A DNA stretch of 64,000 nt from Typhlomys cinereus (Eukaryota > Chordata > Mammalia > Rodentia > Platacanthomyidae), in NCBI GenBank assembly GCA_023101885.1, contig JALPQD010000294.1, positions 2,531,501 through 2,595,500 on the forward strand, written 5' to 3'. The notes under the pieces were generated by a model that saw nothing but the letters and a program-made list of their open reading frames with translations, did no database searches and had not been told where the DNA came from. Position numbers and translations under genes: made by a program. Below, piece by piece: positions 12,911 to 23,959 of this stretch. Every line of letters starts with the position of its first letter. Position 1 is the stretch's first letter.

Positions 12911-12954
<44 letters not shown>

Positions 12955-13300
12955 TCACAAAGCCAAGTAACAGAAAATAAAGGTGGTCTGATTACCCATC
13001 GGTACCAGACATTTGCCATCAGCAGACACTTGACTTACTACAGATCATGAAGCTTTTGTTTCAGATTTTCATTGAATTCTTTAGCAGATTATTTTTCACA
13101 TGATCTGTTCAGGACTTTTAAAGATACAGTTGAAAACAATCATAGTGGTAATAATCATAATAATAAGGGCGTTTGCTGCTGCATGCTAAAACCTGATTAA
13201 CTTTATAACAACTTTATGATGAAAATAACTCAATTTCTGCAAGCATCAGAAAGAAAATCTGTTCATAGTGTTGAACTGAAGTCCAGTGAGCAGTCAGTCT
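11091..13300. other. Unassigned non-coding DNA
   Basis: No gene recognised. Holds a (TG)n run at about 12913-12949. The segment at about 12400-12720 is higher in GC, lacks repeats and reads like single-copy sequence, but nothing shows a function. Confidence 0.45.
12913..12949. repeat. (TG)n microsatellite
   Basis: About 18 TG units. The VC-repeat frames over it (12732-13050) are artefacts of the dinucleotide. Confidence 0.93.
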
Positions 13301-13304
13301 CTGG

Positions 13305-13585
13305 GTGCTGTGTGTGTTTGAATGTGGGTGGGTATATATATGCAAACATGTGTACAAGAGGGCCCATGAGTGTGCAGTGTACGCACATAGCAGCCCAAGG
13401 ATGATATCAGGAAATCACCCTGGATTGTTCTTTCTTATCATTTTGTGCTGCCTTCCAGGGCAAGAGTTACAGGACTGCCACCACATCCACAGGTATTTTC
13501 ATGCAGAATCTTAGGGGATCCAAACTCAGATCCTTTTGCTTGCAAGGCAAAGACCTTAAACGCTGAGCCATCCACTGAATTATTA
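13305..13585 (-). mobile_element. tRNA-derived SINE (type A), minus strand, diverged
   Basis: Antisense landmarks are present in order: TG-rich tail, GATGATATCAGGAAATCACC, CTGGATTGTTC, then CAAACTCAGATCCTTTTGCT (B box) and ACGCTGAGCCATCCA (A box). It is an older copy with many substitutions. Confidence 0.78.
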
Positions 13586-13756
13586 ACCATATCTCCAAAC
13601 ATATAGCTAATATAGACCTTTTGTGTTATCATCTGCTATAACTAGATCTCCAGACTGTGATAGTTATCATAAAAGATAACTCCTAGACCGTATGATCATA
13701 TCAGCAAAGAAACAGGTACAGGAAAATAAACCTGGAAACTGTATAAAGAATGCATG

Positions 13757-14552
13757 TGTCATGGTTTAAATGTGAGTTGCCCCACTGTTGTAGCCAGTCT
13801 GCATGATTTGCTGATAAAATCACCATCAAATGGCTTAAGGGAATGAAGGGTTTATTTACTTACAATAGTCCAAATTGATGGAGAGCATGCACCATCACTC
13901 AAGGACTGAGGGAACTGGCCACACCATATCCACGCAACAGCTGAGAGAGGGAAAATTCTTACTTGCCAGACCAGCATGTCTGGCCAACTATACAAAAGGA
14001 TGTCAACTTCCTCAACCAGCTCTCCGTATTTTATTCACCTGTCCAGGGGCTAGTCCCACCCACCATGGGCTGGGTCTGCCCCATCAAGTAGACAATCTCC
14101 TGCAGGTTTGCTCTGGGCTTAACCCAACTACCAATTATCTACAAATGTGCTCAGAGCTCGAACCCTCAACCATCAAGTTGACACCTGTACCTATGACATC
14201 CACACTCACGTGTTTGAATCCTTAGCTGGTGTTAGTGTTTAGGAAGATTGTGGCAACTTTAAAAGGTGGAGTCTTACTGGGAGAAGGCACATCATAGGGC
14301 ATAGACCTTGAGATTTGGTAGCTGGCCATTTTTTTTCTCACTTAGCTCTTGTTCTCTCTGCCTTCCTGATGTTGGCCAGACCCAAACCAGACTTCTACTT
14401 CTGCCTCTAGCTGTGCCTTCTGCTATTGATTCCTGCCATGATGAATTATATCCTTTCTGGAACCTTAAGCCAAGCAAAACTCCCTTTCTCCCATAAGCTG
14501 GTTGTGTATGAGTCTGTTGTCTTATGGCAACAAAAGAAAAGTAAATGCAACA
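13757..14552 (+). mobile_element. MaLR solo LTR, split by a younger repeat
   Basis: The LTR starts TGTCATGGTTTAAATGTGAG at 13757 and resumes at about 14205 with CTCACGTGTTTGAATCC and GGAAGATTGTGGCAACTTT. It ends with TTATGGCAACAAAAGAAAAG and CAACA at 14552. The 5-bp flanks are GCATG (13752-13756) and ACATG (14553-14557), a 4/5 match to the target duplication expected of an LTR element. A separate repeat interrupts it at about 13788-14199. No gag or pol sequence is seen. Confidence 0.82.
13788..14199 (+). mobile_element. Medium-reiterated rodent repeat nested in MaLR LTR
   Basis: Plus copy of the family at 14985-15400 (minus). Shared landmarks are GGGTTTATTTACTTACAAT, CCATGGGCTGGGTCTGCCCC, GACAATCTCCTGCAGG and ACACCTGTACCTATGACAT. 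It splits the LTR between CCCCACTG (13780-13787) and CCACACTC (14200-14207), a 6/8 match that could be a degraded 8-bp target duplication of hAT type. I did not find convincing terminal inverted repeats. Confidence 0.68.
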
Positions 14553-14984
14553 ACATGTTACATAATTTTTCTCTTGGAGTTGGTGGCCTTTGCTCAATAT
14601 TAGGCAAAAACTCCTCAATTCTCTCCACAAGCCCTTGTGACTTCCCTTCTGATATCTATTCTTTCCTTCTAGCATCTAGAAGATGTGAGACATTCTAGGT
14701 ATAAGGCATGCTCACAAAGGGATGGAACGCAGACTATGTGATTCACGGGTGGTACTTGGAGACTGGATTTTCAACTTCTATCAATGTAATTATTGTTCAA
14801 TATTGAAACGATGCTTTGAAAATCTCTAGAGTTGAGTGGTGGTGCACATATACTGGTTAGAAACATGGTGTCTGTGCCAAACCAGATGGTGAACTTGGCA
14901 AGTCACTTAATTGTACAATTTTTACTTTTTAATTGGATGCAAATCTACACAATAATTAAATGTGTGTGTAAGTTTGTTAGATAC

Positions 14985-15400
14985 AGGTGTTACCTTGATA
15001 ATTGAAGGCTTGGGCTCAGGCCACTTTTGTAAAAAGTTAGTAGTTGAGTTAAGTTCTGTGTAAGTCTGCAGGAGATTGTCTAATTGATGGAGAAGGCCCA
15101 GCCCATAGGTGAGACTAGTCCCTGGGCAGATGCATAACATGGAGGAAACTGATTAAGAAAGTTATTCAGCATATTTGGACAGATATGCTGTCTGGCAAGA
15201 GAAGTTTGCCCCTTTTTCAACAGTCCTGTGGATATGACATGCCAATTCCCTTGGCAGTTAGTGTTGATATGGACTCTCTTGCCAAGCTGGATTAAATAAC
15301 TGTAACCAGACAACTGAAAGCCAAAATAAAATCCTTTGCTCCCATAAACCCTTGGTCATGAAACTATCTGCAACATGCAGAAGAACTGCAACAGTGTGCA
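14985..15400 (-). mobile_element. Medium-reiterated rodent repeat, minus copy
   Basis: Reverse-orientation relative of 13788-14199. Read on the plus strand: ATACAGGTGTTACCTTGATA, GCAGGAGATTGTCTAATTGA, GGCCCAGCCCATAGGTGAG, then AAAATAAAATCCTTTGCTCC. It lies about 0.8 kb from the plus copy, so the pair forms a long imperfect inverted repeat. Confidence 0.72.
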
Positions 15401-16112
15401 TCAAACTCCTCAACATAATGTTCATATTAATGATCAATAAGGAGTGATTGATGCCACAATCTTATTACATGAAAAGAACATAAAACAACTAGTATCATAG
15501 CATACAAAAATTATTCTCATTGTATTAAACAGAAGCAACTCAACAGAAACCCTGAGAACACCTGTGACTTGTGAGGTTTGATGATGGAGGGAACTGTCTT
15601 GGGATGCTATGCGGCAAGGACTTCCAGGATATACAGGTGTGGGATCCATACAAAACAGGAGTAAAAGGTAGCAGATTCTCCTAAAAGCGTTCTGAGTGTG
15701 TATAATCTTCCAAGCTCTCAGAACAGACCTCTGCTGATTGTCGCTTTCAGATGCAAGAAGAGAAAATCCTTCCAATCCTTCTGTGATTAAGACAGTAGCG
15801 TTAGAAACGCACATGGCAACACACCTACTCACATCCATGAAGTGTGTGGAATCTCTTCTATGTCCCATCAGCTGCACCAAGACTCTCTGGAGTTGGCCAT
15901 TCTAGCCTGAATCTACTGTGTGAGGTGAGTGTGGTTTGTCTCCACTAAAGGCACTGACTAGCAGAGGAATCAAGCCAACCACCCAAGCTATAACCTCACA
16001 CACAGGGTGGCAGCACCTCCAAGTTAACAGATCTAAAAGCCTGATGTAATTCCCACCCTCACACAAATGCTTGTGTAACCAAGAGCACCCAGGGTCATTA
16101 GAAAGTGAGCCA
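15401..16112. other. Unassigned non-coding DNA
   Basis: The 148-codon minus frame (15434-15880) is the longest non-repeat frame in this part of the window. It has no recognisable domain, signal or homologue and is probably chance. Confidence 0.45.
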
Positions 16113-16136
16113 AAGATGATAGAGAGACCGAGTCTC

Positions 16137-16425
16137 TTTTTTTTTTAATATTTTATTGATTGTTGAGTGTGTGTGTGTGTATGTGTGTGTGTGGTGGGGG
16201 TATCAGAAGGCACTGTAAGTCCCTGTAGAAGACCAGGGTGACTTCAGAAATTATTCTGGATTGCTTCTACCTCCTTGCTTCATTCTGGGATTTCCTAGGC
16301 TCTGCCCACTAGGGCAGAAGTGCAGACAGCCACTATTTCTGCCTGGCTTTTTTACATGGGACCTGGGATCTGAACTCAGGAGCTTTTGCTTGCAAGACCG
16401 AGTCTTAACCCCTGAGCCATCAAGA
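16137..16425 (-). mobile_element. SINE (type A), antisense half of a chimeric insertion
   Basis: Starts with the antisense A-tail (T run, then TG repeats at about 16168-16192) directly after the left target duplication. It runs through CTGGATTGCTTCTACCTCC and GATCTGAACTCAGG (B box) to CTTAACCCCTGAGCCATCA (A box). The last 9-12 bases of the SINE head are missing where it meets the L1 fragment at about 16426. See the finding on the composite. Confidence 0.88.
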
Positions 16426-16718
16426 TGTTTGGAGGCAAGGGATTGGCAGCCACAGCAGTGTTCCTATACCTAAGGGGAACACGGGAAAGGGTTCAGGGAA
16501 AGGCCACTGGGTCCTTGTACATCATCGGAGAGGAGGGCCCAGAGGAAAATCAGGCATGCACAAGAAAGGACTCTCTGGGAATTGGGGCGGGAGGCACTGG
16601 GGGATGGGGAGGAGGAGCAGGGGGTACGGGGGGAGGAGGAGGGAGGGAGGGAACTGGTGTACCCATTAAGTTTGTATGAGCTGGAATAATAATAAAATAT
16701 ATATTAAATAAAAAAAAG
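16426..16718 (+). mobile_element. L1 3' UTR fragment, sense half of a chimeric insertion
   Basis: Near-copy of the sequence at the left edge of the window. It runs from TTTGGAGGCAAGGGATTGG through CTAAGGGGAACACGGGAAAG and the G-rich tract (about 16578-16655) to an A-rich tail. The element is heavily 5'-truncated. It is followed by AAGGTGATAGAGAGA (16716-16730), which matches AAGATGATAGAGAGA at 16113-16127 upstream of the adjoining SINE. Confidence 0.9.
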
Positions 16719-16857
16719 GTGATAGAGAGATGGTCTCTCGTCCCATACAGCCGGCTCTCACTAGCAGTGAGAAGAGACTGTCATCCAAGATTAACACAGA
16801 ACTCTTAAAAATTCATCCACAAGAAAAGGAACAACACGATTAAAATAGACTAAAGGG

Positions 16858-17155
16858 GGGCTGAAAAGATGGCTCAGGGTTTAAGCCTTTGTTCACAAGA
16901 AAAACATCTTGAATATAGATCCAGACTCCACGCAAAAATGCCAGGCAAAAAAATGGTGGTGGTCTGCACTTCAGGCCCCAGAAGGTGGAGCCAGGGAAAC
17001 CCCAGAGCAAAACAATAAGGAGGTACAGCAATCTAGGATAATTCCCAATGTCACTCTTGGGCCTCCACAGGCACATACATTCAAGTGCTCTTTTCTACAC
17101 AAACACACGCCCACACACCCACACCTGCATATGCTCACACATGCAAAAAAAAAAG
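16858..17155 (+). mobile_element. tRNA-derived SINE (type A)
   Basis: GGCTGAAAAGATGGCTCAGG head, AGCCAGGGAAACCCCAGAGC body, CACTCTTGGGCCTCCACAGG end, then a CA-rich and poly(A) tail. The B-box region is partly degraded. Confidence 0.88.
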
Positions 17156-17164
17156 GCCAATGTT

Positions 17165-18060
17165 CAAATACCTCCACAATGAACATGTGCAGGCAGCACA
17201 TACAGTAATTAGGAGCTGTTCCATGCCATTTACCAAGGAAACAACATTCAGATAACTGCGAGATACCCCAGCACATCTATCAAAGCAGCCTGAATCCCAA
17301 GATCTACCAATCCTGAGACTGGAAGGATGTGGAACAACAGGTTTTCTCACTAGCTCGATGCTGGAGGGAATGAAAAATGGGACAGTCACTCTGGAAGGCA
17401 GTTTGGCAGTTCCTTATAAAACACACTCTTACCATATGGTCTAGCAATCGCACTCTTTGGTATTTATCAAGACGAACTAAAAACTTGCATCCACTCAAAA
17501 ACCTGCACACAGATGTTTATAACAGCTTTATTCAAAATTGCCAAAACTTGGAAGCAAACCACAATGCCCTTCAGTAAAGCAAATGGAGAAATAAACTCTG
17601 CTACTATAGAAAATGGAATATTATTCTATACTAAAAAATTTATATTGTCATAAAAAGGCATAGAGGAAGCCTAAATATATATTACTAAATGAAGAAAACA
17701 AAGAAAAGAGCTCATATTGTGATTCCAATGATATTCTAGAAAAGGCCAAATTATAAAGACAATGAAAAGATCCAGTGGTTACCAAGAGAAAGAGAGAGGG
17801 AAAAGGTAGAGCATGGAAGGTTAGCAGAGCAGTGAAACTATTCCATGTGATAGAACAATGTTGGACACTTGTGACTGCACACATAAGGAAGATAAGGAAA
17901 CAGTGACTTCCAGTAATGGTGAGATTTCAGGTTTAGTGCAGTGTCAGTAGTATGTACGTTTTCACTAATTAAAGTACTACAAGGGTGTCAATGGTATGTG
18001 GGATGCTTCACTTGCTGTCTTATTTTGCAAAAATCATAAAACTTCTCTAAAAGATATCAG
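17165..18060 (+). mobile_element. Ancient L1 (L1M/HAL1-like) 3' end
   Basis: Decayed ORF2 C-terminal sequence is visible: GGAAGGCAGTTTGGCAGTTC, GTTTATAACAGCTTTATTCA and CCAAAACTTGGAAGCAAACC are hallmark L1 ORF2 3' motifs. An old-style L1M 3' UTR with no G-rich tract follows. It is far more diverged than the 19.6-26 kb L1, with many stops. Confidence 0.75.
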
Positions 18061-18607
18061 CAATCATATTCTAGTAAAGCTGGGGTATGGATTGGATGTG
18101 TCCAGGAAAATGGAATTTTTCCCCAGGAACAGAAAGTGACAGCAAGAGGGGAAGGGACTTCAAAATGCATTTTGCCAGAAAACCTTGCAGAGATACTGGA
18201 GCTAAAGACAGTGACAGTGTTGCGTAGCTATGCATCGCTTCTACCCTCTGTTCAAACCTAAACTTCAGGTCAGAGCCTCTAAGACTGACCTTGAGGCAAC
18301 TCTTCCCAATGTAGTAGTCATACTGAAAAAAAAACTCCTTTTTCTGCTTTTCTCTGCTGGTTTGATTTCTTTTAGTTAATGAAGGGCAAGAGGTTAAGCA
18401 AAAACAAGCCCTTTTCCAAAGTTTTGAGAAGTTATTATTGGTTGTCTTTGGCAGACTGGCAAACAACGAGGTATGCCCTTCTCTTAGTTCTACCAGTGGA
18501 CAATATGTGACCAGTTCTCTTGATTTTCATTGGTGATTCTCCTGCCATGCTAATTAAGTGTAAAAAGAAAATGTAATCCAATAATAAAAATCTCTTGGTT
18601 CCCCAGA
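18061..18607. other. Unassigned non-coding DNA
   Basis: No gene or repeat recognised before the polypurine tract. Confidence 0.45.
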
Positions 18608-19028
18608 CATAGAGAGAGAGAGAAAGAAAAGAAAGAAGAGAAGTGAGAGAGAGAGAGAGAGAGAGAAGGAAGGAAGGAAGGAAGGAGGAAGGAGGAAGGA
18701 AGGAAGGAGAAGGAAGGAAGGAAGGAAGGAAGGAAGGAAGGAAGGAGGAAGGAAAGGAGGAAGGAGGAGGAGGGAAGGAAGGGGGAAGGAGGGAGGGAGG
18801 AGGGAGGGGGGAAGGCGGGAGGGAGGGAAGGAAGGGAGGGAGGAAGGAGGGAGGGAGGATAGGAGGAGAGAGGAGAGAGAAAAGAAAAAGCAAGAAAAGA
18901 AGAAAGAAAGATAAGGAAAAGAAAGAAAACGAAACTGAAAGGGAGGGGGGGAGAAAGGGGAGGGAGAAAAGGGAAAGTAAGAAGAAAGAAAGAAAGAAAA
19001 AAAAGACAAGAAAAGAAAGAAAGAAGAA

Positions 19029-19096
<68 letters not shown>
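18608..19096 (+). repeat. 490-bp polypurine tract (GA, GGAA, GAAA)
   Basis: Almost pure purine on the plus strand with only a handful of pyrimidines. It is ordered in zones: (GA)n at about 18611-18666, (GGAA)n and GGAGG blocks at about 18667-18860, mixed GA-rich sequence to 18990, and (GAAA)n at about 19010-19095. The long E/K/R or F/L/S frames over it are artefacts. Confidence 0.97.
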
Positions 19097-19177
19097 CGTG
19101 ATTTATAAGCATTTGTATAGGCTTTCACAATTTTTTAATAAACAGCAATCATGTTTATTCATTAAAAAAGTATGGGA

Positions 19178-19458
19178 GGGGGCTGGAGAGGTAGCTCAGG
19201 GGTTAAGCCTCTGCCTTGAAGGCAGAAGGTCCTAAGTTCAGATCCTAGACCCCATGTATAGACGCCAGGCAGAGGCAGGGGCAGCCTGCATTTCTGGTGC
19301 TGATAGGGCAGAGCCTGTGAATCCCAGGCAGAGTAAACAAGGAGGAGGTGAAGGCGGTCCAGGGTGGTTCCTGAATTTTCCCATGGTTCTACACACACAC
19401 ACACACACACACGCATACACATGCATACACACACAATTGAATAAATAATAAAAAAATT
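19178..19458 (+). mobile_element. tRNA-derived SINE (type A), young-looking
   Basis: Head GGCTGGAGAGGTAGCTCAGG, B box AAGTTCAGATCCTAG, body with GCAGAGCCTGTGAATCCCAG, (CA)n tail and AATAAATAATAAAAAAATTA end. Flanked by AAAGTATGGGA (19167-19177) and AAAGTATAGGA (19459-19469), a 10/11 target-site duplication. Confidence 0.92.
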
Positions 19459-19469
19459 AAAGTATAGGA

Positions 19470-19558
19470 AGACTGAAGAGATGGCTCAGTGGTTACAAGG
19501 AAGAGGACCTGATCACTACATGAAATGCCATATATGATAGATGAGTGTGCCAGCTCAT
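19470..19558 (+). mobile_element. SINE (type B), left half, split by L1
   Basis: GACTGAAGAGATGGCTCAGT is the SINE head. The sequence breaks off at GTGTGCCAGCTCAT, where the L1 begins. It resumes at about 25960 on the far side of the L1. Confidence 0.82.
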
Positions 19559-20126
19559 ATTTTTTTTCTTTTTTTTTCTTTTTATTATTTCTGCTCATAC
19601 AAACTTAACAGATACACTGGTCCCCTCCCTCGCTCCACCTCCCCCTGAAACCCTGTTTCCCCTCCCCCCCAGTGCCTCCCCTCCCCAGTGGCTCCCCCCC
19701 TCAATCCCCAGAGCATCCTTTAATGTGCATCCCAAACTCTCTCTAGGTCCTCCTCTCCGATGAGGTACAAGGACCCAGAGGCATTTCTCAGAACCCTTTC
19801 CTGTGTTCCCCTTAAGCTTAGGAACACTATTGTGACTGTCAGTCCCTAGCCTCCAAGGATCCTAGTGCCTTTAGTCCATGCTAGAGTTTGTGGGGTCAAT
19901 AATGTGTTGGACATAGCGCAGGTCATGCAAAGTCTTATTATGCTTGGTTCAGCTTTAACTTGTGTGGAGTATCTTGCACATCATTACTCTTCCCATCCTT
20001 GTGCTCTTACAGTCATACCGCCACTCTTCTGCAAATTTCCCTGAGCTTCAGGATGGGGAGAGATTAGGCTGCCTTAGTTCCTGGTGGTTGATATAGAGTC
20101 TCTGATGTTCTGAATTATGGTTTGTA

Positions 20127-20161
20127 GTTTTTTTGTTTGTTTGTTTGTTTTTGTTTGTTTT
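20127..20161. repeat. (TTTG)n tract in L1 3' UTR
   Basis: Short run of TTTG units with one TTTTTG interruption. The matching site in the L1 copy at about 45228 is only a T run, so this tract expanded after the copies separated. Confidence 0.85.
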
Positions 20162-20377
20162 GCTGCTCCTGCAATGTCCTTGGCTCCATCCTGATGGGTA
20201 TTGGATGTCACCCCTTGCAGTTCTTGATGGTGGCTTATTTTCTCTGCTGTAACATAGTCCCCTCTCTCCTTGTTTCTGGTGGGGCCCTCCTTCCCCATCC
20301 TTCCTGTTTATAATCCTTGCAATTAAGATAGGTATTACGGAGATTGGTCTTTGAGTGTCTCTAAGTGGGTTTGGTAC

Positions 20378-23300
20378 TAGGATCCACCTGTTAGGGAGTA
20401 CATACGGTGCTTAATTTTCCATGTCTGGGATACTTCACTCAATATAATTGTTTCTAATTCCATCCATTTCCCGGCAAATTGCATTAATTCATCATTTTTG
20501 ATGGCTAAGTAGTATTCCATTGTATAAATGTACCACATTTTCCTTATCTATTCGTCAACTGTTGGACATTTGGGCTGATTGAATGACTTTGCTGTTGTAA
20601 ACAGTGCTGCTATGAATATGAATATGAATATGAATATGAATATGAATATGAATATGAATATGAATATGAATATGAATATGAATATGAATATGAATATGAA
20701 TATGCTTGTGCTATGGAGGTAAATTTTTGCTGTATGTGGGGTTATTCCCAAAAGTGGTATAGCAGGGTCATATGGCATTTCAATCTTTAACTTCTTTAAC
20801 AATCACGAGACGGTTCACCACAGTGGTTGTATGAGCCTGCATTCCCACCAGCAACGTAGGAGAGTTCCCCTCTCTCCACATCCTCTCCAGCATTTGGTGG
20901 TTACTGAAGATTTTCTCCCATTCTGCGTGTTGCCTTTGTGCTCGAGTTACAATCTCTTTATCTGAACAGAAGCTCTTTAATTTCACAAGATCCCATCTGT
21001 TGAGTGTTGGTTGTAGTGACTGTGCTATTGGATGTCCGTTTAGGAAGTGTTGGCCTAGACCAATTAGCTCAAGGGAGTTCCCTACCCTTTCAACTATGGT
21101 TTTTATAGTCTCTGGCCTTATATGGAGGATTTGATCCATTTGGAATTACTTCTTGTACATGGTGACAAGTACGGGTCCAGTTTTAATCTTCTGCATGTGG
21201 ATATACAGTTTTGCCAGCACCATTTATGAAGATGCTGTTCTTTGTCCATTGGATTTTTTGGGCCCCTTTGTCAAAGACCAAATGGCTGTAATTTTGTGGG
21301 CTTATATCTGGGTCTTCAATCCTTATCCATTGATCTGTGTGTCTATTTTGGAGCCAGTACCAGGCTGTCTTTATAACTATGGATTTGTAGTATAGACTTA
21401 GGTTTGGTATGGTAATACCTCCAGCAGTGTTTTTGTTACTCAGGATTGTCTTTGCTATCCTGGGTCTTTTGTGCCTCCATATGAACTTTGAGATTGCTTG
21501 GTCAACTTCTTTGAAGAATTGCTTTGGGATTTTGATTGGTATAGCATTGAATCTGTATATTGCCTTTGGTAGGATGGTCATTTTTACGATGTTAATTCTG
21601 CCAATCCAGGAACACGGGAGGTCTTTCCACCTTCTGGTGTCTTCTGCAATTTCTTTCTTTAGGGTTTTAAAGTTTTCATTATAAAGGTCTTTTATTTCCT
21701 TGGTTAGGTTTATACCAAGGTATTTCATTTTTTTAGGGGCTATAGTAAATAGTATTGTTTCTCTCAGGGCTTTTTCACTTCTTTCATTCTGGGTATATAG
21801 GAAGGCCACTGATTTTTGTACATTTATTTTGTATCCTGCCATCCTGCTGAACTTCTGTATTAGTTCTAGGAGCTTCCTGCTGGAGTTTTTGGGATCACTT
21901 AGGTATAAGATCATGTCATCTGTAGATGTCTCTTTCTTGTCTTATGGCTTCAGCTAAGACTTCAAGTACAATATTGAATAGAAGTGGTGAGAGTGGACAG
22001 CCTTGCCTAGTTCCTGATCAAAGCGGGAATACTTCAAGCTTTTCCCCATTGAGTATAATCCTTGCTGTGGGCTTGTTGTATACGGCTTTTATTATATTGA
22101 TAAAGGTTCCTTCCATTCCAACCTTCTCTAGGGTTTTGATCATAAAGGGCTGTTGGATCTTGTCAAAAGCTTTTTCTGCATCTATCGAGAGTATCATGTG
22201 GTCTTGGACTTTGGACTGGTTTATATGGTGAATTACATTTATTGATTTGCATATTTTGAATCAACCTTGTGTGCCTGGGATAAAGCCTACTTGATCCCTG
22301 TGGATGATCTTTTTGATATGTTTTTGAATCCTATTTGCTAAGACTTTGTTGAGAATCTTTGCATTTGTGTTCATCAGAGAGATTGGCCTGTAGTTTTCTT
22401 TTATAAGTGTATCTTTATTAGGTTCTGGGATTAAGATGATATTAGCTTCATAGAAGGAATTTGGTAGTGATCCTTCCTTTACTATTTGATGGAACAGTTT
22501 AAGGAGTATTGGTGTTATTAGCTCCTTAAATGTCTGGTAGAACTCTGTGCTGAACTCATTTGGTCCAGGACATTTTTTGGTGGGAAGATTCGTGATTGCT
22601 TCTTTGACTTCCTCATATGTTATAGGACTATTTAAATAATTCACAACTTCCTGATTCAATTTAGATAAGTCATGGTTATTAGGAATTCATCCATCTCTTT
22701 TGTGTCGTCAAATTTCACAGAGTATAAGTTTTTGAAATAATATGTTACAATTCTCTGGACTTCTTGAGTATCAGTAGTGATAACTCCATTTTCATTTCTA
22801 ATTTTGTTAATTTGGGTTTTTTCTGTCTTGCTTTTGGTTAATTAAGCTAGGAGTGTTTCAATCTTATTGATTTTTTCAAAAAACCAGCTTTTTAACTGGT
22901 TGATTTTCTGTATCGTTTTCCTAATCTCGATTTTGAATATTTCTCCCCTTATTTTGCTAATCTCCTCTCTTCTACTGCTTTTGGGATAGGATGCTCTATT
23001 GTCTCTAAAGCTTTAAGTTGCATTGTTAAGCTATTTCTGATGTTTCCATTTTTTGATGTAGGCATTAAGAGCTATGAACTACCTCTTAGATCAGCTTTCA
23101 TTGTGTCCCAGAGATTCTGGTAAGTTGTATTTTCATTATCGTTTGCTTTCAGGAAGTCTTGAATTTACTTTTTAATTCCTTCTTGAGTCCAATTCTCATT
23201 CAGCATCATAGTGTTAAGTTTAACAGGAGTTAGTGTATTTTCTGTTGCTTGTTGTGTTGTGGATATCAAACTTTAGGCCGTGGTGGTCTGATAAGGTACA

Positions 23301-23959
23301 GGCTAGAATTTCAACTTTCCTGTATATGTGGAGATTCGTTTTGTGGCCCAATATGTGATCTATTTTGGAGAATGTTCTGTGTGCTGCTGAGAAAAATGTG
23401 TATTCTTTGGTGCGTGGATGAAAAGTTCGATAGAGATCTGTAAGGTACATTTCAGTAAGGGTTTGATTAAGCTCCAAAGTGTCTTTATTAAGTTTTTTGC
23501 CTGTTGATCTATCCCATGTTGAAAGGGCGATATTGAAATCCCCAAGAATTATTGTCTGGGGGTTGATTTCTCGCTTTAGATGCTGTAGGGTTTGCTTAGG
23601 GGCCCGTATTGGGTGCATATATGTTCAGTATTGTGAAGTCTTCCTGGTGAGTTGTACCTGTAACTAAAATGTAGTATCCATCTGTGTCTCTTATGATTTT
23701 TTTTGGTTTGAAGTCCACTTTGTCCGATAGCATAATGGCTACCCCTGCCTGTTTCCTGGTTCCATTAGCTTGCAGAATTTTTGACCAGCCTTTTATTTTT
23801 AGGGTGTGCCTATCTTTGGTGGTGAGATGGGTTTCCTACAGGCAGCAGATTGATGAGTTGGGATTTTTAATCCAAGTGTTTAATCTGTGTCTCTTGATCG
23901 GTGAGTTAATTCCATTAACATTTAATGTTGTAATGGAGAAACTCTTTAATTCCGGACAT
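20378..23959 (-). pseudogene. L1 ORF2 pseudogene (endonuclease, reverse transcriptase)
   Basis: ORF2 of L1 encodes an APE-type endonuclease followed by a reverse transcriptase and a C-terminal segment; together they nick target DNA and copy L1 RNA there. The start is taken as the ATG at 23959-23957, before codons reading S-G-I-K. The stop is at 20380-20378, after codons reading S-L-T-G-G-S, the normal family ending. The endonuclease part (23618-23220) keeps the GDFN motif and an SDHH motif. The reverse transcriptase is seen in two frames (22659-22261 and 21914-21183), with R-P-I-S-L-M-N at the expected place. The catalytic F-A-D-D motif reads S-T-D-D just upstream of 21914. About 0.3 kb is missing near 20901, a (TATGAA)n tract is added at 20611-20704, and several frames are broken. 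Not functional. Confidence 0.93.
20611..20704. repeat. (TATGAA)n hexamer expansion inside L1 ORF2
   Basis: Fifteen perfect TATGAA units plus TATG. It begins exactly at the L1 ORF2 sequence GCTGCTATGAA, and the related copy at 45.9 kb has a single TATGAA here. On the minus strand it would read as an alternating I-F run. Confidence 0.96.

Noticed and set aside
12723..13050. Cysteine/valine-repeat peptides
   Set aside because: Translation of a (TG)n microsatellite. The same applies near 5.5, 29.3, 50.9 and 58.6 kb.
15434..15880. 148-codon minus frame as a gene
   Set aside because: No recognisable domain, promoter or splice context, and the length is within chance expectation for 64 kb on six frames.
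18435..19128. Long frames of 151-225 codons, rich in F/L/S/P or E/K/R
   Set aside because: They lie over the polypurine tract and follow from its composition; all frames stay open because purine-only codons contain few stops.
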